Made by a program: the position numbers and the translations under genes
Assembly: GCF_005081185.1 (NCBI RefSeq)
Contig: NZ_CP034870.1
Span: forward strand, 600,995-611,101
Reading direction: 5' to 3'
Length of the DNA stretch: 10,107 nt
DNA from: Buchnera aphidicola (Lipaphis pseudobrassicae)
GTDB lineage: Bacteria; Pseudomonadota; Gammaproteobacteria; Enterobacterales; Enterobacteriaceae
Shown here: one piece after another, positions 1-7,255 of the stretch
How positions within the stretch are numbered: the first letter of the stretch is position 1
Layout of the letters: each line of letters begins with the position of its first letter
The notes under the pieces: model-generated
The model's input: only the letters and a program-made list of their open reading frames with translations
Database searches by the model: none
What the model was told of the DNA's origin: nothing

Positions 1-1095
1 ATTAACATTATTCATAAAGTTTTTATCAATTGATTTATTATTTGAAAAAAAATTATCTAGAGAAAGAAAAAACATTGAATTATTTTTTTTATCAATAAAT
101 ATTTTTTTATTTTTGCTTAATATTCTTTCCATAGATTCTATATAAAGACGTTTTAAAGTAATTTTTTTTGCTATTCTATATTCAGGTAAAATTTTAGAAA
201 AACGAACAACTTCTCCTTGAGCTTCTAAAATTATACGTGATGAATATGCACGTGCTTCTTCTAAAATTCTTTGTGCTTGTCCATGAGCTTTTGGCTGAAC
301 TTCATTAGAATATGCCTCAGCTTCACGTACATATTGCTCACGATTTTCACGTGCTGCTATTGCATCATCAAAAGACTCTTTGACTTCTTCTGGAGGTCTA
401 GCTGTTTGAAAATTAACATCTAATATAGTTATACCCATTTGATATGGTTTAATTGTATTTTCTATTTCTTTTTGAGTATCACTACGTACTAAAGTACGTC
501 CTTCTGTTAAAACTCTATCCATAGTTGAACGACCAATAACACCACGCAATGCACTATCTGTTGCTTGACGTAAACTCTCATCAGGATAGGAAACAGAAAA
601 CAAATAGTCAGAAGGATTAGTAATTTTATATTGTACATTCATTTCAACATGAACAACATTTTCATCTGAAGTTAGCATTATTCCTGATGTTGCTAACTCT
701 CTTACAGTTTCAACATTGATAGCTTTTACTTCATTGATAAAAACTGGTCGCCAATTTAATCCTGGTAAAACTAAATGACTAAACCTACCAAAACTTGTCA
801 CTACACCACGTTCTGCTTCTTTGATAGTATAAAAACCACTAAAACACCAAATAAAAAAACTTATAAAAAATATAATTAAAAAAGGATGTATATTTTTTTT
901 TGATGTATTTGAAGAATAAGTTGTTTTAGTAATAATATTCTTCATATTATAAAAAAAGCTTTTTATATCTGATATAGTTTTTTTTTCAGTCGGTTTATTT
1001 TTAATTTTATCATTTGAATCATGTTTTTTTTCACTTTCTTTATCCCTCCAAGGATCAAATTCAGATTGTTTATCATTTGGTTTATTCCAGGCCAT
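1..1095 (-). CDS. hflK: HflK, membrane protease-modulating SPFH protein (C-terminus cut by window edge)
   Basis: HflK forms, with HflC, a membrane-anchored SPFH/prohibitin-type complex that associates with the FtsH protease and modulates its activity against membrane substrates. The frame stays open for 365 codons from ATG at 1095 to base 1; the E. coli protein has 419 residues, so roughly the last 40-50 are outside the window. The start MAWNKP matches the E. coli start MAWNQP. A hydrophilic Lys/Asp-rich N-terminus (about 1-68) precedes one membrane segment (about 71-88), then GFYTIKEAERGVV opens the SPFH domain. Typical HflK blocks follow: SDENVVHVEMNVQYKITNP, DSALRGVIG, and the coiled-coil region with EAYSNEVQPKAHGQAQRI. 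The glycine-rich N-terminal region of E. coli is replaced by a Lys/Asn-rich one. GAGG-like GAGG (1102-1105) lies 6 bases before the ATG, which favours this start over an in-frame ATG at 1107. hflC is expected next, to the left of the window. Two A9 tracts lie in the gene (893-901 and 978-986) without breaking it. Confidence 0.95.
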   Translation of the reverse strand, partial: MAWNKPNDKQSEFDPWRDKESEKKHDSNDKIKNKPTEKKTISDIKSFFYNMKNIITKTTYSSNTSKKNIHPFLIIFFISFFIWCFSGFYTIKEAERGVVTSFGRFSHLVLPGLNWRPVFINEVKAINVETVRELATSGIMLTSDENVVHVEMNVQYKITNPSDYLFSVSYPDESLRQATDSALRGVIGRSTMDRVLTEGRTLVRSDTQKEIENTIKPYQMGITILDVNFQTARPPEEVKESFDDAIAARENREQYVREAEAYSNEVQPKAHGQAQRILEEARAYSSRIILEAQGEVVRFSKILPEYRIAKKITLKRLYIESMERILSKNKKIFIDKKNNSMFFLSLDNFFSNNKSIDKNFMNNVN

Positions 1096-1241
1096 TTTAT
1101 GCCTCATTGTTAATTTTCTTTTTTAAAATAATTTAAAAAATAATAGAATTTATTTCTAGTGCATATATAAAAAATACTAATTAAGATAATACATACTATG
1201 TTTTATAGGAAAAATATATTTTTTCTAAAAATTTTTTATAT
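1096..1241. other. Spacer between miaA and hflK; site of missing hfq and hflX
   Basis: This 146-base spacer holds no supportable gene. In E. coli hfq and hflX sit between miaA and hflK; here no fragment resembling Hfq or the HflX GTPase can be read on either strand, so the deletion looks complete and old. The part next to miaA contains short A/T-only inverted repeats (about 1209-1225 and 1227-1239) that could be a very weak terminator or mean nothing in such AT-rich DNA. An hflK promoter is expected here if it is not read through from miaA, but no convincing -35/-10 pair was found. Confidence 0.6.
1102..1105 (-). promoter_or_regulatory. Ribosome binding site of hflK
   Basis: The minus strand reads GAGG here, 6 bases before the ATG at 1095. 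It overlaps a second in-frame ATG at 1107-1105 that would add MRHK to the protein. The SD position and the match of MAWN to the E. coli N-terminus both select the downstream ATG. Confidence 0.6.
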
Positions 1242-2150
1242 TTATTTATTAATTGTTTGTAAAACATCTAATAACTTTTTAATTAATATATTAATATTAT
1301 ATTGACATGATAATTTATTAACATTTTTCCATTTTTTTAACCATGTTAATTGATGTTTAGCAAGTGTTTTTGTAGAATGAACAATTTTTTCAATCATTTC
1401 TTTGTAACTAATTTTATACTCAAGATATTCCCACATTTGACGATATCCTATACATTTAATAGAAGGTAGATTTATGTGTAAATCTCCTCTAAAAAATAAT
1501 GATTCAACTTCTTCTTGAAAACCTGACATGAGCATGTTCTTTACACGTAATTTAATTCGATGGTTTAACCATTTTTTACTAGGTGGTATAATAGAAAATT
1601 GAAAAATAGTATATGGTAATTTATGGTTATTGTGTTTTGTTAATTCTGTTAAATTTTTACCAGAAATATAAAATACTTCTAAAGCTCTTAATAATCTTTG
1701 AATATCATTTTTATGAATTCGATTAGCAGAAACAGGATCTATTAATTCTAATTGTTTATGTAATATATTTTTTTTATTATTTAACAAATATTTGCGTACT
1801 TTAATATTAGATGGAGGTAAAATAGATAATCCATGTAATAATACATTATAATAAAACATGGTTCCACCAACAAGACAAGGTATTTTCCCTAATTTTACGA
1901 TATCCTTAATTTCTCTTAATACATCGTTATAAAATTCTGCAACTGAATAATTTTCAATAGGATCTTTAATATTTAGTAAACGATGAGGATGATTTAATAA
2001 ATCAGAAAGACTTGGTTTTGCTGTTCCAATATTCATATCACGATAAATTAAGGCAGAATCTACGCTAATCAATTCTATTGGTAAATACTCTCTAAGAGAA
2101 ATAGCAAATTGGGTCTTTCCACATGCTGTTGGTCCCATTAAAAAAAGCAC
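1242..2150 (-). CDS. miaA: tRNA dimethylallyltransferase MiaA (start region frame-broken at A10)
   Basis: MiaA transfers a dimethylallyl group to N6 of A37 in tRNAs that read codons beginning with U, the first step toward ms2i6A, in the cytoplasm. The open frame from GTG at 2150 gives 302 residues against 316 in E. coli. The P-loop GPTACGKT (6-13), ELISVDSALIYRDMNIGTAKP-type block (from 26), LVGGTMFYYNVLLHGLSILP-type block, QRLLRALEVF, LPSIKCIGYRQMW and the C-terminal AKHQLTWLKKW are all present and strongly E. coli-like. The GTG start has no Shine-Dalgarno sequence. A better start is ATG at 2188, which overlaps the mutL stop as ATGA; from there the frame meets an A10 tract (2158-2167) and then TAG. 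One extra A would join it to the main frame, adding MNINQNNKKKNPI and giving 315 residues. The gene may therefore be decoded by slippage, start at GTG, or be in early decay. The function call itself is secure. Confidence 0.93.
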   Translation of the reverse strand: MLFLMGPTACGKTQFAISLREYLPIELISVDSALIYRDMNIGTAKPSLSDLLNHPHRLLNIKDPIENYSVAEFYNDVLREIKDIVKLGKIPCLVGGTMFYYNVLLHGLSILPPSNIKVRKYLLNNKKNILHKQLELIDPVSANRIHKNDIQRLLRALEVFYISGKNLTELTKHNNHKLPYTIFQFSIIPPSKKWLNHRIKLRVKNMLMSGFQEEVESLFFRGDLHINLPSIKCIGYRQMWEYLEYKISYKEMIEKIVHSTKTLAKHQLTWLKKWKNVNKLSCQYNINILIKKLLDVLQTINK

Positions 2151-2157
2151 TATAGGA

Positions 2158-2167
2158 TTTTTTTTTT
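2158..2167 (-). other. A10 tract interrupting the 5' end of miaA
   Basis: The coding strand carries ten consecutive A residues, 8 codons into the frame that begins at ATG 2188. With ten A the frame reads on to TAG 2 codons later; with eleven (or eight) it enters the MiaA frame as KNPIVLFLMGP. RNA polymerase slippage at poly(A) tracts that rescues such genes has been reported for Buchnera. A sequencing miscount of the homopolymer is the plain alternative. Confidence 0.75.
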
Positions 2168-2184
2168 ATTATTTTGATTAATAT

Positions 2185-2188
2185 TCAT
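2185..2188 (-). promoter_or_regulatory. ATGA stop-start overlap, mutL to miaA coupling
   Basis: The minus strand reads ATGA: TGA (2187-2185) ends mutL and ATG (2188-2186) is a potential miaA start. Such overlaps commonly allow translational coupling without a separate ribosome binding site. This supports 2188 as the ancestral miaA start despite the frame break downstream, and says the two genes share a transcript. Confidence 0.6.
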
Positions 2189-3864
2189 ATTTTTAACATA
2201 TATAAAGCTGAGTTAATATTTATTTTTTGTAATAGATTTGGAGGAGGGTTTTCAAATAAAAAAGGACAATAATATTGTATTTTTACTAAAACTGAAGTTC
2301 CATCTATATAATTCCAATGTTTTAATTCTATAAAAACGTTCATGTACAACCAATCAACTATATCTGAAATCAATACTCTTTTTTTTAAAACTAGAAACCG
2401 AAAAAAATTTGATATCATAAAATCAGTATTTCTTTTTTTAAAAAAAACTGGAATACTTTTTAACGTAATATAATTTTTCTTAAAAACAAAGTGAAACCCA
2501 AACAATAATAATATTTTTTGATTATTTAATAAAATAATATACTCTTCCACTGAAATGTTCACTTGAATATTAGTCAAGCAACATTTAGGTGTTATCTTCT
2601 CTTTTAAATTAATTCTTAATTGATATTTTTTCACTATTGCTTCAGCTAACGGAAGGGAAATTAATGAAAAATCATCGTATTGATAAAGCAAACCATAATA
2701 TTGACGAAAAATGATTAACAAACTAGGAAAAGAAGAATGCTTTTTTTTAACATATTTATTAAATAAAAATTTTTGATCTATTTTTTTTATTATATTTTTA
2801 TCTTTTATAATATTTTTTTTAAAATAAGGAAGAGTTTTTACTTGAAATAAATATTTATCTTTATTTTCTTTTAAAGTACGTAAAATAGTATCATATATAA
2901 ATGAATAAACTATATCAGAATGATTGAATATAATTTCATTTTTTGTAGGATGAATATTAACGTCAATTTCATGAGGTGGAATAGTTAAATATAAAATAAA
3001 TGAAATGTTTTTATTTCCTGCCATCTCATTATAGGCAGAACGAATAGCATTCATAATAAGATTATTATGAATATAACGGTTATTAACATAACAATATTGA
3101 ATCTTATTGAAAAAATTCGAACATTGTGGATATGATATCCATCCAAATAATACAATGTTATATGCTTTTGCATTAATTTCTAGTATATTACTTAAATTTA
3201 TTTTATCTAAAAATACATCTTTTAATCTATTAATTTTATCGCTTAATTTTTTTAAAGCGTTGTATTGTACAACTATTTTTTTATTATGTATTAGAGAAAA
3301 ATTAATATAAAAATGTGATAAAGCAATTTTTTTAAAAATCTCACATATTTTTAAAAATTCGAATTTTTTATTTTTTATAAATTTAAGTTTAATAGGAATA
3401 TTGTAAAATAAATTTTCTACTATAACAGTAGTACCCTTAGGATGTGCTATTGGTTGTAAAACCATCTTATCATCATCAACAAATCCTTCTGAATATATTT
3501 TCCAAGCAATATTATTTACTCTATTAGAAGAGATTAATGTAAACCTTGAAACTGCTCTTATGCTCGCTAGAGCCTCACCTCGAAATCCAAAAGTATTAAT
3601 TTTTTCTAAATCAGAAAAGGAATTAATCTTACTAGTTGCATGACGAGTAATTGCAAGTAGTAATTCATGTCGATCGATACCGAAACCATCATCTTTTAGA
3701 ACAATAGATTTAAAACCATTTTTTTCTATTTCAACAATAATATTTTTCGAATTTGCATCAATACTGTTTTCTATAATTTCTTTAACAACTGAAGATGGTC
3801 GATCAATTACTTCTCCTGCTGAAATTTGGGATGATAAATCAGATGATAATACACGAATAGTCAT
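2185..3864 (-). CDS. mutL: DNA mismatch repair protein MutL
   Basis: MutL is the GHKL-ATPase that links MutS bound at a mismatch to MutH/UvrD and strand removal. The 559 residues (E. coli 615) open with a typical N-terminal ATPase domain: SAGEVIDRPSSVVKE (15-29) with the general base Glu29, Asn33, DDGFGID (58-64) with Asp58, and GFRGEAL (93-99). IQYCYVNNRYIHNNL and HEIDVNIHPTKNEI-type blocks end the conserved half. The linker is shortened and Lys-rich, and the C-terminal dimerisation domain is recognisable (LLYQYDDFSLISLPLAEAI, ENPPPNLLQ) though poorly conserved. The metal-binding DQHAAxER endonuclease motif is absent, as expected for MutL proteins of gammaproteobacteria that use MutH. ATG at 3864 gives MTIRVLSSDL, aligning with E. 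coli MPIQVLPPQL; no strong SD is seen. It precedes miaA with a 4-base overlap and follows mtlD by 67 bases. Confidence 0.96.
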   Translation of the reverse strand: MTIRVLSSDLSSQISAGEVIDRPSSVVKEIIENSIDANSKNIIVEIEKNGFKSIVLKDDGFGIDRHELLLAITRHATSKINSFSDLEKINTFGFRGEALASIRAVSRFTLISSNRVNNIAWKIYSEGFVDDDKMVLQPIAHPKGTTVIVENLFYNIPIKLKFIKNKKFEFLKICEIFKKIALSHFYINFSLIHNKKIVVQYNALKKLSDKINRLKDVFLDKINLSNILEINAKAYNIVLFGWISYPQCSNFFNKIQYCYVNNRYIHNNLIMNAIRSAYNEMAGNKNISFILYLTIPPHEIDVNIHPTKNEIIFNHSDIVYSFIYDTILRTLKENKDKYLFQVKTLPYFKKNIIKDKNIIKKIDQKFLFNKYVKKKHSSFPSLLIIFRQYYGLLYQYDDFSLISLPLAEAIVKKYQLRINLKEKITPKCCLTNIQVNISVEEYIILLNNQKILLLFGFHFVFKKNYITLKSIPVFFKKRNTDFMISNFFRFLVLKKRVLISDIVDWLYMNVFIELKHWNYIDGTSVLVKIQYYCPFLFENPPPNLLQKININSALYMLKI

Positions 3865-3927
3865 TATCTTATTCTCTAATTTAGTTTAATAAATTATTGA
3901 AGAAAACATAATATTCTTTTATAATAA

Positions 3928-3944
3928 TTTTTCATAATGAAAAA
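3928..3944 (-). terminator. Possible weak terminator at the end of mtlD
   Basis: Bases 3928-3935 and 3937-3944 form an 8-bp perfect inverted repeat around one base (a hairpin of about 7 bp with a 3-base loop), overlapping the mtlD TGA stop at 3932-3934. On the mtlD transcript it is followed by a U/A-rich stretch but not a clean U-run. With only one G/C pair it is weak and could be chance in AT-rich DNA, so read-through into mutL is possible. Confidence 0.25.
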
Positions 3945-5101
3945 TATTTTTTATGAAGAGTATTATATTTTGAAATAATTAAGCGAGATTCTTCACTATT
4001 TTCGGGTAAATCGCAAATATCTGACAAAGTTTTTTTTATTCCTTTGCTTTGTATCAAAGAAAAAATCTTCATTGATTCTGAATCATTTTTATTATAATAG
4101 AAAAATGCTGATGCAATACCTTTTGCTAAATTCGAACAAGATAGTCCATACTTAATACAACCTAAAAGAGGTTTAACTAAACGTTCTTCTTTTCTTAGTT
4201 TTTGAATTGGATTCCGTGCTACGCGTGTAAGATTATCTAATAAAAAAGGATTTTCAAAACGCAAAAAAATCTTATTAATATAAGCTAAATGATCATTCAT
4301 ATTAAAATCATATTTTTTTATCAAAAATTTTCCACTTTCTACCATCGCGTTTTTTACAATAACACCTATTTCTTCATCTAAAATAGCTTCATATATAGTT
4401 TTACATTTTTTTATCCAACCTAAATATGCAGCTATAGCATGCCCTGTATTTAATGTGAATAATTTTCTTTCGATAAATGGATCTAGATTGTTACTTAACT
4501 GCATGTTAATTATTTTAGGTACTTGTCCTTTAAATTGAGTAATATTTACTATCCATTCTTGAAAATTTTCAGCAGTTAAAAGTAAGGAATGCATCTGTTT
4601 ATTAACAATAGACGGTATAATTGTATCAATGCTACAATCTACAAAACCAATATATTTTTGTACATATATATGATATTTTTGAGGTAATTTATTCAACACA
4701 TATTGCTTTAAAATTGAACTTGCCTGCATTTTATTTTCGCAAGCAATGATGTTTAATGGTGTTGTTGACTGCATATTAAATTTCAATATTATTCCATGGG
4801 AAATTAAAGATGATACTTTATCTAATGCAGAAGGACCGACTGCAGTTGTAATTAAATTAACTAAAGTAATTATCTTAATAATTTTAGGATTATTAAAATG
4901 TATAGCACTAATGTTTTTAATATTAGAAATATTATCTTGATTTTTACCCAGTATTCGAACTGAATAATATTTTCTATTATTAATAGAATCTATTACATTT
5001 TGATTGATATCAGAAAATATTATATCACAATTTGATTCTGATAATATTTTCCCAACAAAACCAAGACCAATGTTTCCAGCTCCAAAATGAAGTGCTTTCA
5101 T
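3932..5101 (-). CDS. mtlD: Mannitol-1-phosphate 5-dehydrogenase MtlD
   Basis: MtlD oxidises D-mannitol 1-phosphate to D-fructose 6-phosphate with NAD+, in the cytoplasm, the step after MtlA. From ATG at 5101 the product is 389 residues (E. coli 382). It begins MKALHFGAGNIGLGF with the Rossmann nucleotide-binding GAGNIG at 7-12, continues through TTAVGP, LNIIACEN (about 116-123), EWIVNITQFKG, and the family signature ERKLFTLNTGHAIAAYLG; Lys213, Asn218 and His221 fit the K-x4-N-x2-H catalytic motif of long-chain polyol dehydrogenases. The frame is open upstream to a TTG at 5116, but MKALHFGAGNIG is exactly the E. coli N-terminus and GGAA (5111-5114) lies 9 bases before ATG 5101. mtlA ends 54 bases upstream on the same strand, so the two likely form an operon; mtlR, which follows mtlD in E. 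coli, is absent and mutL comes next. Confidence 0.96.
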   Translation of the reverse strand: MKALHFGAGNIGLGFVGKILSESNCDIIFSDINQNVIDSINNRKYYSVRILGKNQDNISNIKNISAIHFNNPKIIKIITLVNLITTAVGPSALDKVSSLISHGIILKFNMQSTTPLNIIACENKMQASSILKQYVLNKLPQKYHIYVQKYIGFVDCSIDTIIPSIVNKQMHSLLLTAENFQEWIVNITQFKGQVPKIINMQLSNNLDPFIERKLFTLNTGHAIAAYLGWIKKCKTIYEAILDEEIGVIVKNAMVESGKFLIKKYDFNMNDHLAYINKIFLRFENPFLLDNLTRVARNPIQKLRKEERLVKPLLGCIKYGLSCSNLAKGIASAFFYYNKNDSESMKIFSLIQSKGIKKTLSDICDLPENSEESRLIISKYNTLHKKYFSL

Positions 5102-5155
5102 ATTTAAATGTTCCAATAAAAATTTTTTGTTTAAAAAGCATTGAAAAATTTAAAA

Positions 5156-7078
5156 TTATTTAATATTTAAAAGTGATAATACTTCTTTTATATTAGTTGT
5201 TTTAGATAATTTTTTAATTGTATCTTGATTATCTAAGGCATTGGTAATATTACTTACCACCATAATATGCTCATCATTTTTAGCAGCCACTCCAATTACA
5301 AGATAAGCAATATCATCTATATCATCTCCAAAATGAACACCTTTTGGAAATTGACAAAAAATTATACCAGTTTTTAAAACAGATTTTTTTCCTTCTATAG
5401 TTCCATGTGGAAGAGCAATTGATTCTCCTAGCCAAGTAGAAGCTATTTTTTCTCTTTCTAACATAGAGTTAATATAATCAAATTTTACATAACCTTGTTT
5501 TACTAAATTTTGACCAACAATATTAATAGCTTCTTCTTTAGAATTTGCATATTGATTAAGCAAGATATTATTTTCACTTAATTGAAATAAAGCATGCGAT
5601 TCTTTCTTGTAATTTAAATTATTTTTATTTTTTTTATCCAAGGAACTAATATGATTTCTCTCTACAGAAGTTATATTTTTTACTAATTTCTTTATTAAAT
5701 TATCATAAAAACTATTATTAAGAAAGTTTTTTAAAGAAATATGCTGAGCATCAGATGCATATTTTTTAGCTCGATCAGTTAAATTTTGATGTGTAATTAC
5801 TAAATCTGCATTTTTAGGTAATACATTAATTGCCATATTTGATACAGAAATATGAGTTAAATTAGCAAGTTTGATTTTTTTACGAAGAATACTTGCACCC
5901 ATGGCACTAGATCCCATTCCAGCATCGCAAGCAACTATAATTCTTTTTATTTTATCAACATTAATATATTTAATATCATCAAAATTATCATTTTGTAATA
6001 TTTTTTGATTTAATAGATTATTATCTTTTTTCAATAATTTTTTATTGTTCAAATTAACTCTATAAAAATTATACTTTAATAGTAAAGATGCACTAATAAA
6101 AGATACAATGAAAGAACAAAAAACAGCACTAATATTCACTAAATAAAAACCTTTTGGAGTCATTGCTAAAATAGATAAAATTGAACCTGGTGATACTGCA
6201 GAAATCAAACCTCCATTAAAACAAACAAGTATAAAAATACTAGTCATACCACCTATAATTAAAGAAATAATTAATTTTGGTTGCATTAAAATATAAGGAA
6301 AATAAATTTCATGCACTCCACCTAAAAACTCAATTACCGCCGCACCTCCTGAAGATTTAGATAAATTTCCTTTCCCAAAAAACAACCATGCTATTAACAC
6401 ACCGAGACCAGGACCTGGATTAGATTCTATTAAAAAAAATATAGATTTATGGTTTTCAGAAACATCTTGAACGCCTAATGGTGAAAAAATTCCATGATTA
6501 ATTGCATTGTTTAAAAAAAATATTTTAGCTGGTTCTATAATTATAGATACAAAAGGTAATAAGTTATAATGCAATATTATTTTCACAAAATTAGATAAAA
6601 TATGAGAAATCCATTCAATAAATGGACCAATAGTCAAAAATGAAATTATTGCTAATATAACCCCTAATATAGCAACAGAAAAATTATTAACTAACATCTC
6701 AAAACCATTTTTAATTTTATTTTCTATTTTTTGGTCAAAATACTGAATACTCCAACCACCTATTGGTCCTGTAATCATTGCTCCTAATAACATTGGCATA
6801 TTGGTACTAGTAATAACGCCAATGGTAGTTATACTCCCAACTAGACCACCCCTATGATTAGAAATTAAATGTCCTCCGGTATATCCAATTAAAATAGGTA
6901 GTAAATAAAAAATAATAGGTGATATTAACTGTTCTAAAACTTTATTAGGTTGCCATCCTAAAGGTATAAATAAAGCAGTCATAATTCCCCATGCAATAAA
7001 AATACTTATATTAGGCATTATCATATTACTTAGAAATTGACCAAAATTTTGCATTTTTAATTTAATTAGTGTAAACAT
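5156..7078 (-). CDS. mtlA: Mannitol-specific PTS enzyme EIICBA (MtlA)
   Basis: MtlA is the single-chain inner-membrane permease of the phosphoenolpyruvate phosphotransferase system that imports mannitol and releases mannitol 1-phosphate. Starting at ATG 7078 it has 640 residues (E. coli 637). The EIIC membrane domain covers about 1-340, including [18 protein letters not shown] and the substrate-site loop [10 protein letters not shown] with His256-Glu257 at the same numbers as in E. coli. A Lys/Asn-rich linker leads to [20 protein letters not shown], whose phosphocysteine is Cys384, again the E. coli number. A second linker leads to [14 protein letters not shown], with phosphohistidine His558 (His554 in E. 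coli). An upstream in-frame ATG at 7099 would add seven residues; the exact N-terminal length match of [15 protein letters not shown] favours 7078. All three domains and phosphorylation sites are intact, so a working transporter is inferred; it needs EI and HPr from elsewhere. It is followed by mtlD. Confidence 0.96.
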   Translation of the reverse strand: MFTLIKLKMQNFGQFLSNMIMPNISIFIAWGIMTALFIPLGWQPNKVLEQLISPIIFYLLPILIGYTGGHLISNHRGGLVGSITTIGVITSTNMPMLLGAMITGPIGGWSIQYFDQKIENKIKNGFEMLVNNFSVAILGVILAIISFLTIGPFIEWISHILSNFVKIILHYNLLPFVSIIIEPAKIFFLNNAINHGIFSPLGVQDVSENHKSIFFLIESNPGPGLGVLIAWLFFGKGNLSKSSGGAAVIEFLGGVHEIYFPYILMQPKLIISLIIGGMTSIFILVCFNGGLISAVSPGSILSILAMTPKGFYLVNISAVFCSFIVSFISASLLLKYNFYRVNLNNKKLLKKDNNLLNQKILQNDNFDDIKYINVDKIKRIIVACDAGMGSSAMGASILRKKIKLANLTHISVSNMAINVLPKNADLVITHQNLTDRAKKYASDAQHISLKNFLNNSFYDNLIKKLVKNITSVERNHISSLDKKNKNNLNYKKESHALFQLSENNILLNQYANSKEEAINIVGQNLVKQGYVKFDYINSMLEREKIASTWLGESIALPHGTIEGKKSVLKTGIIFCQFPKGVHFGDDIDDIAYLVIGVAAKNDEHIMVVSNITNALDNQDTIKKLSKTTNIKEVLSLLNIK

Positions 7079-7193
7079 AATAAACCACACATATTCCATA
7101 AAATTAGAATTTTAAAATAATTTAAAAATAAAACATTAATGATGAAATTTAATAATTTTTTGAAATGCTAAACCTCTAATAAATACATATTTT

Positions 7194-7211
7194 ATCAAAA
7201 ATAATTTTGAT
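7194..7211. repeat. 7-bp perfect inverted repeat upstream of mtlA
   Basis: ATCAAAA (7194-7200) and TTTTGAT (7205-7211) are perfect inverted copies separated by four bases. It lies 116 bases before the mtlA start. It could be an operator-like site, a weak hairpin in the pgi 3' region, or chance. Confidence 0.35.
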
Positions 7212-7228
7212 TTATATATTTTAAAATG

Positions 7229-7252
7229 ATTTAATAATAAAAATTATTAAAT
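7229..7252. terminator. 10-bp A/T inverted repeat after pgi, possible terminator
   Basis: ATTTAATAAT (7229-7238) and ATTATTAAAT (7243-7252) are perfect inverted copies around a 4-base loop, starting 3 bases past the pgi stop. The stem has no G/C pair. A run of T follows on the plus strand (7252-7257), whereas pgi is on the minus strand, where the following bases are CATTTT. It is the best candidate for a pgi 3' end structure but a poor textbook terminator. Confidence 0.35.
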
Positions 7253-7255
7253 TTT

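Larger units (their letters stand above)
7079..7255. other. Spacer between pgi and mtlA, probable mtlA promoter region
   Basis: The 177 bases hold no gene. They contain two perfect A/T-rich inverted repeats (7194-7211 and 7229-7252, listed separately) and a slightly less AT-rich patch around 7160-7185. A promoter for mtlA-mtlD is expected here, but no -35/-10 pair with good spacing was found. No CRP-type TGTGA-N6-TCACA site is visible, unlike the multi-CRP control of mtlA in E. coli. Confidence 0.5.

Noticed and set aside
3107..3310. 67-codon frame on the plus strand inside mutL
   Set aside because: Lies wholly antisense to a clear MutL coding frame, has no homology that I recognise, and is expected by chance from the codon pattern.
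4746..4940. 64-codon frame on the plus strand inside mtlD
   Set aside because: Antisense to well-conserved MtlD sequence; its hydrophobic look comes from reading the opposite strand of AT-rich codons.
5099..5116. TTG start at 5116 for mtlD
   Set aside because: ATG 5101 gives the exact conserved MKALHFGAGNIG N-terminus with a GGAA 9 bases upstream.
7076..7099. ATG 7099 as the mtlA start
   Set aside because: ATG 7078 gives N-terminal length and Cys384 numbering identical to E. coli; 7099 has no ribosome binding site. It is not fully excluded, since 7078 also has only a weak one.
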